64,000 nt of DNA from Microbacteriaceae bacterium VKM Ac-2855 (GTDB lineage Bacteria > Actinomycetota > Actinomycetes > Actinomycetales > Microbacteriaceae): the NCBI GenBank assembly GCA_013204985.1, contig JABMLG010000002.1, positions 310,001-374,000 of the forward strand, in the 5' to 3' direction. The first letter of the stretch is position 1; each line of letters begins with the position of its first letter. The position numbers and the translations under genes were made by a program. The notes beneath the pieces are model-generated. The model saw only the letters and a program-made list of their open reading frames with translations. It did no database searches and had not been told where the DNA came from. Below, one piece after another: positions 62,804 to 64,000 of this stretch.

Positions 62804-63633
62804 AGCTCGGCCACGATCCTCGCGAGAAGCGACGAGATCGCTCCCTCCGCGTTCTGCCCGGCCTCGATCACCTCGGCGTGGCTCAACGGCGTGGTCTGGA
62901 TCCCGGCGGCCAGGTTCGTGATCAGCGACATGCCGAGCACCTCCATGCCGGCCTCCCGAGCCGCGATCGCCTCGAGCGCCGTCGACATGCCCACGATGTG
63001 CCCGCCGATCGCCTTGGCCATCTGCACCTCGGCCGGCGTCTCGTAGTGCGGGCCGCGGAACTGCACGTACACACCCTCGTCGAGCTCCGGCGCGACGCCG
63101 TGCGCGATATCGCGCAGGCGCTTCGCGTACAGGTCGGTCAGGTCGATGAAGGTCGCGCCTTCGAGCGGCGAGTCCGCGGTCAGGTTGATGTGGTCGCTGA
63201 TGAGAACCGGCGTGCCGCCCGTCCAGTGCGGCTTGATGCCGCCGGCGCCGTTGGTCAGCACCATCACGGATGCGCCCGTCGCAGCCGCGGTACGCACGCT
63301 GTGCGCGACGCGGCGCGTGCCGTGCCCCTCGTAGTAGTGGGTGCGCGCACCGATGACCAGGGCGCGCTTGCCGCTGGGGAGCAGCACCGAGCGCAGGGTG
63401 CCGACATGACCCTCGAGGGCGGGCTTGGAGAAGCCGATGATCTCCGTGGCGGGGATGACCGCGGTGGTCTCGCCGATCAGATCGGCCGCCTTGCCCCATC
63501 CGCTGCCCAGGGTGAGGGCGATGTCGTGGCGGGCGACGCCCGTCTTCTCGGCGATCTGCTGGGCGGCCAGCTTCGCGATCTCGAAAGGATTCGCATCCGC
63601 CTGGTCGAGCGGGTTCACGGTGACGTCAGACAT
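62800..63633 (-). CDS. Purine-nucleoside phosphorylase (trimeric type)
   Basis: A 277-residue NP-I family phosphorylase splitting purine nucleosides to base and ribose-1-phosphate. Motifs: IALTLGSGWGKAADLIGET (phosphate), GARTHYYEGHGTRRVAHSVR, MVLTNGAGGIKPHWTGGTPV (base-binding), VQFRGPHYETPAEVQMAKAI and VGMSTALEAIAAREAGMEVL. The ATG has TAGGGT 6 nt upstream, so it is probably leaderless. It is the first gene of the PNP-phosphohexomutase pair. Confidence 0.95.
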   Translation of the reverse strand: MSDVTVNPLDQADANPFEIAKLAAQQIAEKTGVARHDIALTLGSGWGKAADLIGETTAVIPATEIIGFSKPALEGHVGTLRSVLLPSGKRALVIGARTHYYEGHGTRRVAHSVRTAAATGASVMVLTNGAGGIKPHWTGGTPVLISDHINLTADSPLEGATFIDLTDLYAKRLRDIAHGVAPELDEGVYVQFRGPHYETPAEVQMAKAIGGHIVGMSTALEAIAAREAGMEVLGMSLITNLAAGIQTTPLSHAEVIEAGQNAEGAISSLLARIVAEL

Positions 63634-63639
63634 GCGAAT

Positions 63640-63645
63640 ACCCTA
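63640..63645 (-). promoter_or_regulatory. -10 box of a leaderless PNP promoter
   Basis: TAGGGT on the minus strand, 6 nt before the ATG at 63633; the same hexamer is used at aroQ. Confidence 0.6.
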
Positions 63646-63774
63646 CCGATCCGCTCGCGCGAGCTCGTGTGACGCGGGTGTCGTGCGCTCCGTGGCCGTC
63701 GAGAGTGCTGGCACGGCGGCTCGACGGACAGTGTTCGTTTTGGGCGGATGCTCAGGAACCGCGAGAATGGAGGC

Positions 63775-64000
63775 ATGGGCTATGAGTTCGAGCGTAAACA
63801 GCGGATCGCGGTACTCGGCGGAGGCCCTGGTGGCTATGAAGCGGCCATCGCCGGTGCGCAGCTCGGGGCCGAGGTCACGCTCGTCGAACGGGTGGGCGTC
63901 GGCGGATCCGCCGTCATCACCGACGTGGTGCCGTCGAAGTCGCTGATCGCGACGGCGGAGGCCACGAACGCGATCGGGGAGGCCGCTGATCTCGGTGTGC
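63775..64000 (+). CDS. NAD(P)H-quinone dehydrogenase / Lpd-type flavoprotein, N-terminal part
   Basis: The first 75 codons run off the right edge. FAD-binding IAVLGGGPGGYEAAIAGAQL and VTLVERVGVGGSAVITDVVP belong to the pyridine nucleotide-disulfide oxidoreductase family. The normal redox pair CxxxxC after GGxCxxxGCxPSK is absent: the sequence reads GGSAVITDVVPSKSLI, without Cys. That matches the LpdA/quinone dehydrogenase subgroup of actinobacteria rather than true lipoamide dehydrogenase. Divergent from PNP; the start ATG has GGAGG only 1 nt away. Confidence 0.85.
   Translation, partial: MGYEFERKQRIAVLGGGPGGYEAAIAGAQLGAEVTLVERVGVGGSAVITDVVPSKSLIATAEATNAIGEAADLGV

Overview
The window is chromosomal DNA from a high-GC actinobacterium, most likely a Microbacterium or close relative in Microbacteriaceae. 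The evidence is the GC-rich codon use with frequent GCGGATGC/GCATCCGC tracts, GTG and TTG starts, TANNNT promoter boxes 6-8 nt before start codons (leaderless genes), a RamB-type acetate regulator, GTP-dependent PEP carboxykinase, and a daptide gene cluster of the kind first described in Microbacterium. I see no tRNA, rRNA, insertion sequence, prophage or CRISPR array. Genus is an inference.

Layout. 1-16 kb is mostly housekeeping: a partial Gfo/Idh/MocA oxidoreductase, a 47-bp tandem hairpin array, mfd, aldo/keto reductase, RNase H, a TetR/SDR pair with two matching operators, a DUF4232 lipoprotein, an AKR-epimerase pair, a methyltransferase, aroQ, a two-hotdog thioesterase, and pckG divergent from a RamB-like regulator. 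16.2-21.9 kb is a glycerol module: a SorC/DeoR-type regulator, glpD, glpF, glpK, with a shared putative operator motif at three places. 21.9-31.5 kb is the accessory highlight: one co-directional operon of about twelve genes whose content (three approximately 40-residue precursors ending in Thr, recognition protein, alcohol-dehydrogenase-like oxidative decarboxylase, class III aminotransferase, methyltransferase, M50 protease, ABC exporter) identifies a daptide RiPP cluster. It also holds a phosphotransferase and a frameshifted second permease. Two small membrane-protein genes diverge from it.

31.5-44 kb holds HAD and GNAT genes, trpS, xth, an atypical AroE homologue, the fructose PTS operon (fruR-fruK-IIA-IIB.IIB.IIC), a YihY/BrkB protein and an MFS exporter facing its TetR regulator across two operators. 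44-64 kb holds sdhCDAB, a divergent mannosyltransferase/manC pair, a 37-bp tandem array, then a nucleoside uptake and salvage block: BMP-type nucleoside ABC transporter, cdd, deoA, nucleoside hydrolase, add, a PTS IIA/IIB pair, phosphomannomutase, purine nucleoside phosphorylase and the start of an lpd-type flavoprotein. The sdh-cdd-deoA-add-pmm-PNP-lpd grouping resembles the gene order remembered for mycobacteria.

How genes connect. glpF imports glycerol, glpK phosphorylates it and glpD oxidises glycerol-3-phosphate; pckG feeds gluconeogenesis. In the nucleoside block, the ABC system would import nucleosides, hydrolase, phosphorylases and deaminases release bases and pentose phosphates, and the phosphohexomutase handles sugar phosphates. 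Most convergent gene ends carry long perfect or near-perfect palindromes without U-tracts; several of these belong to recognisable sequence families repeated in the window.
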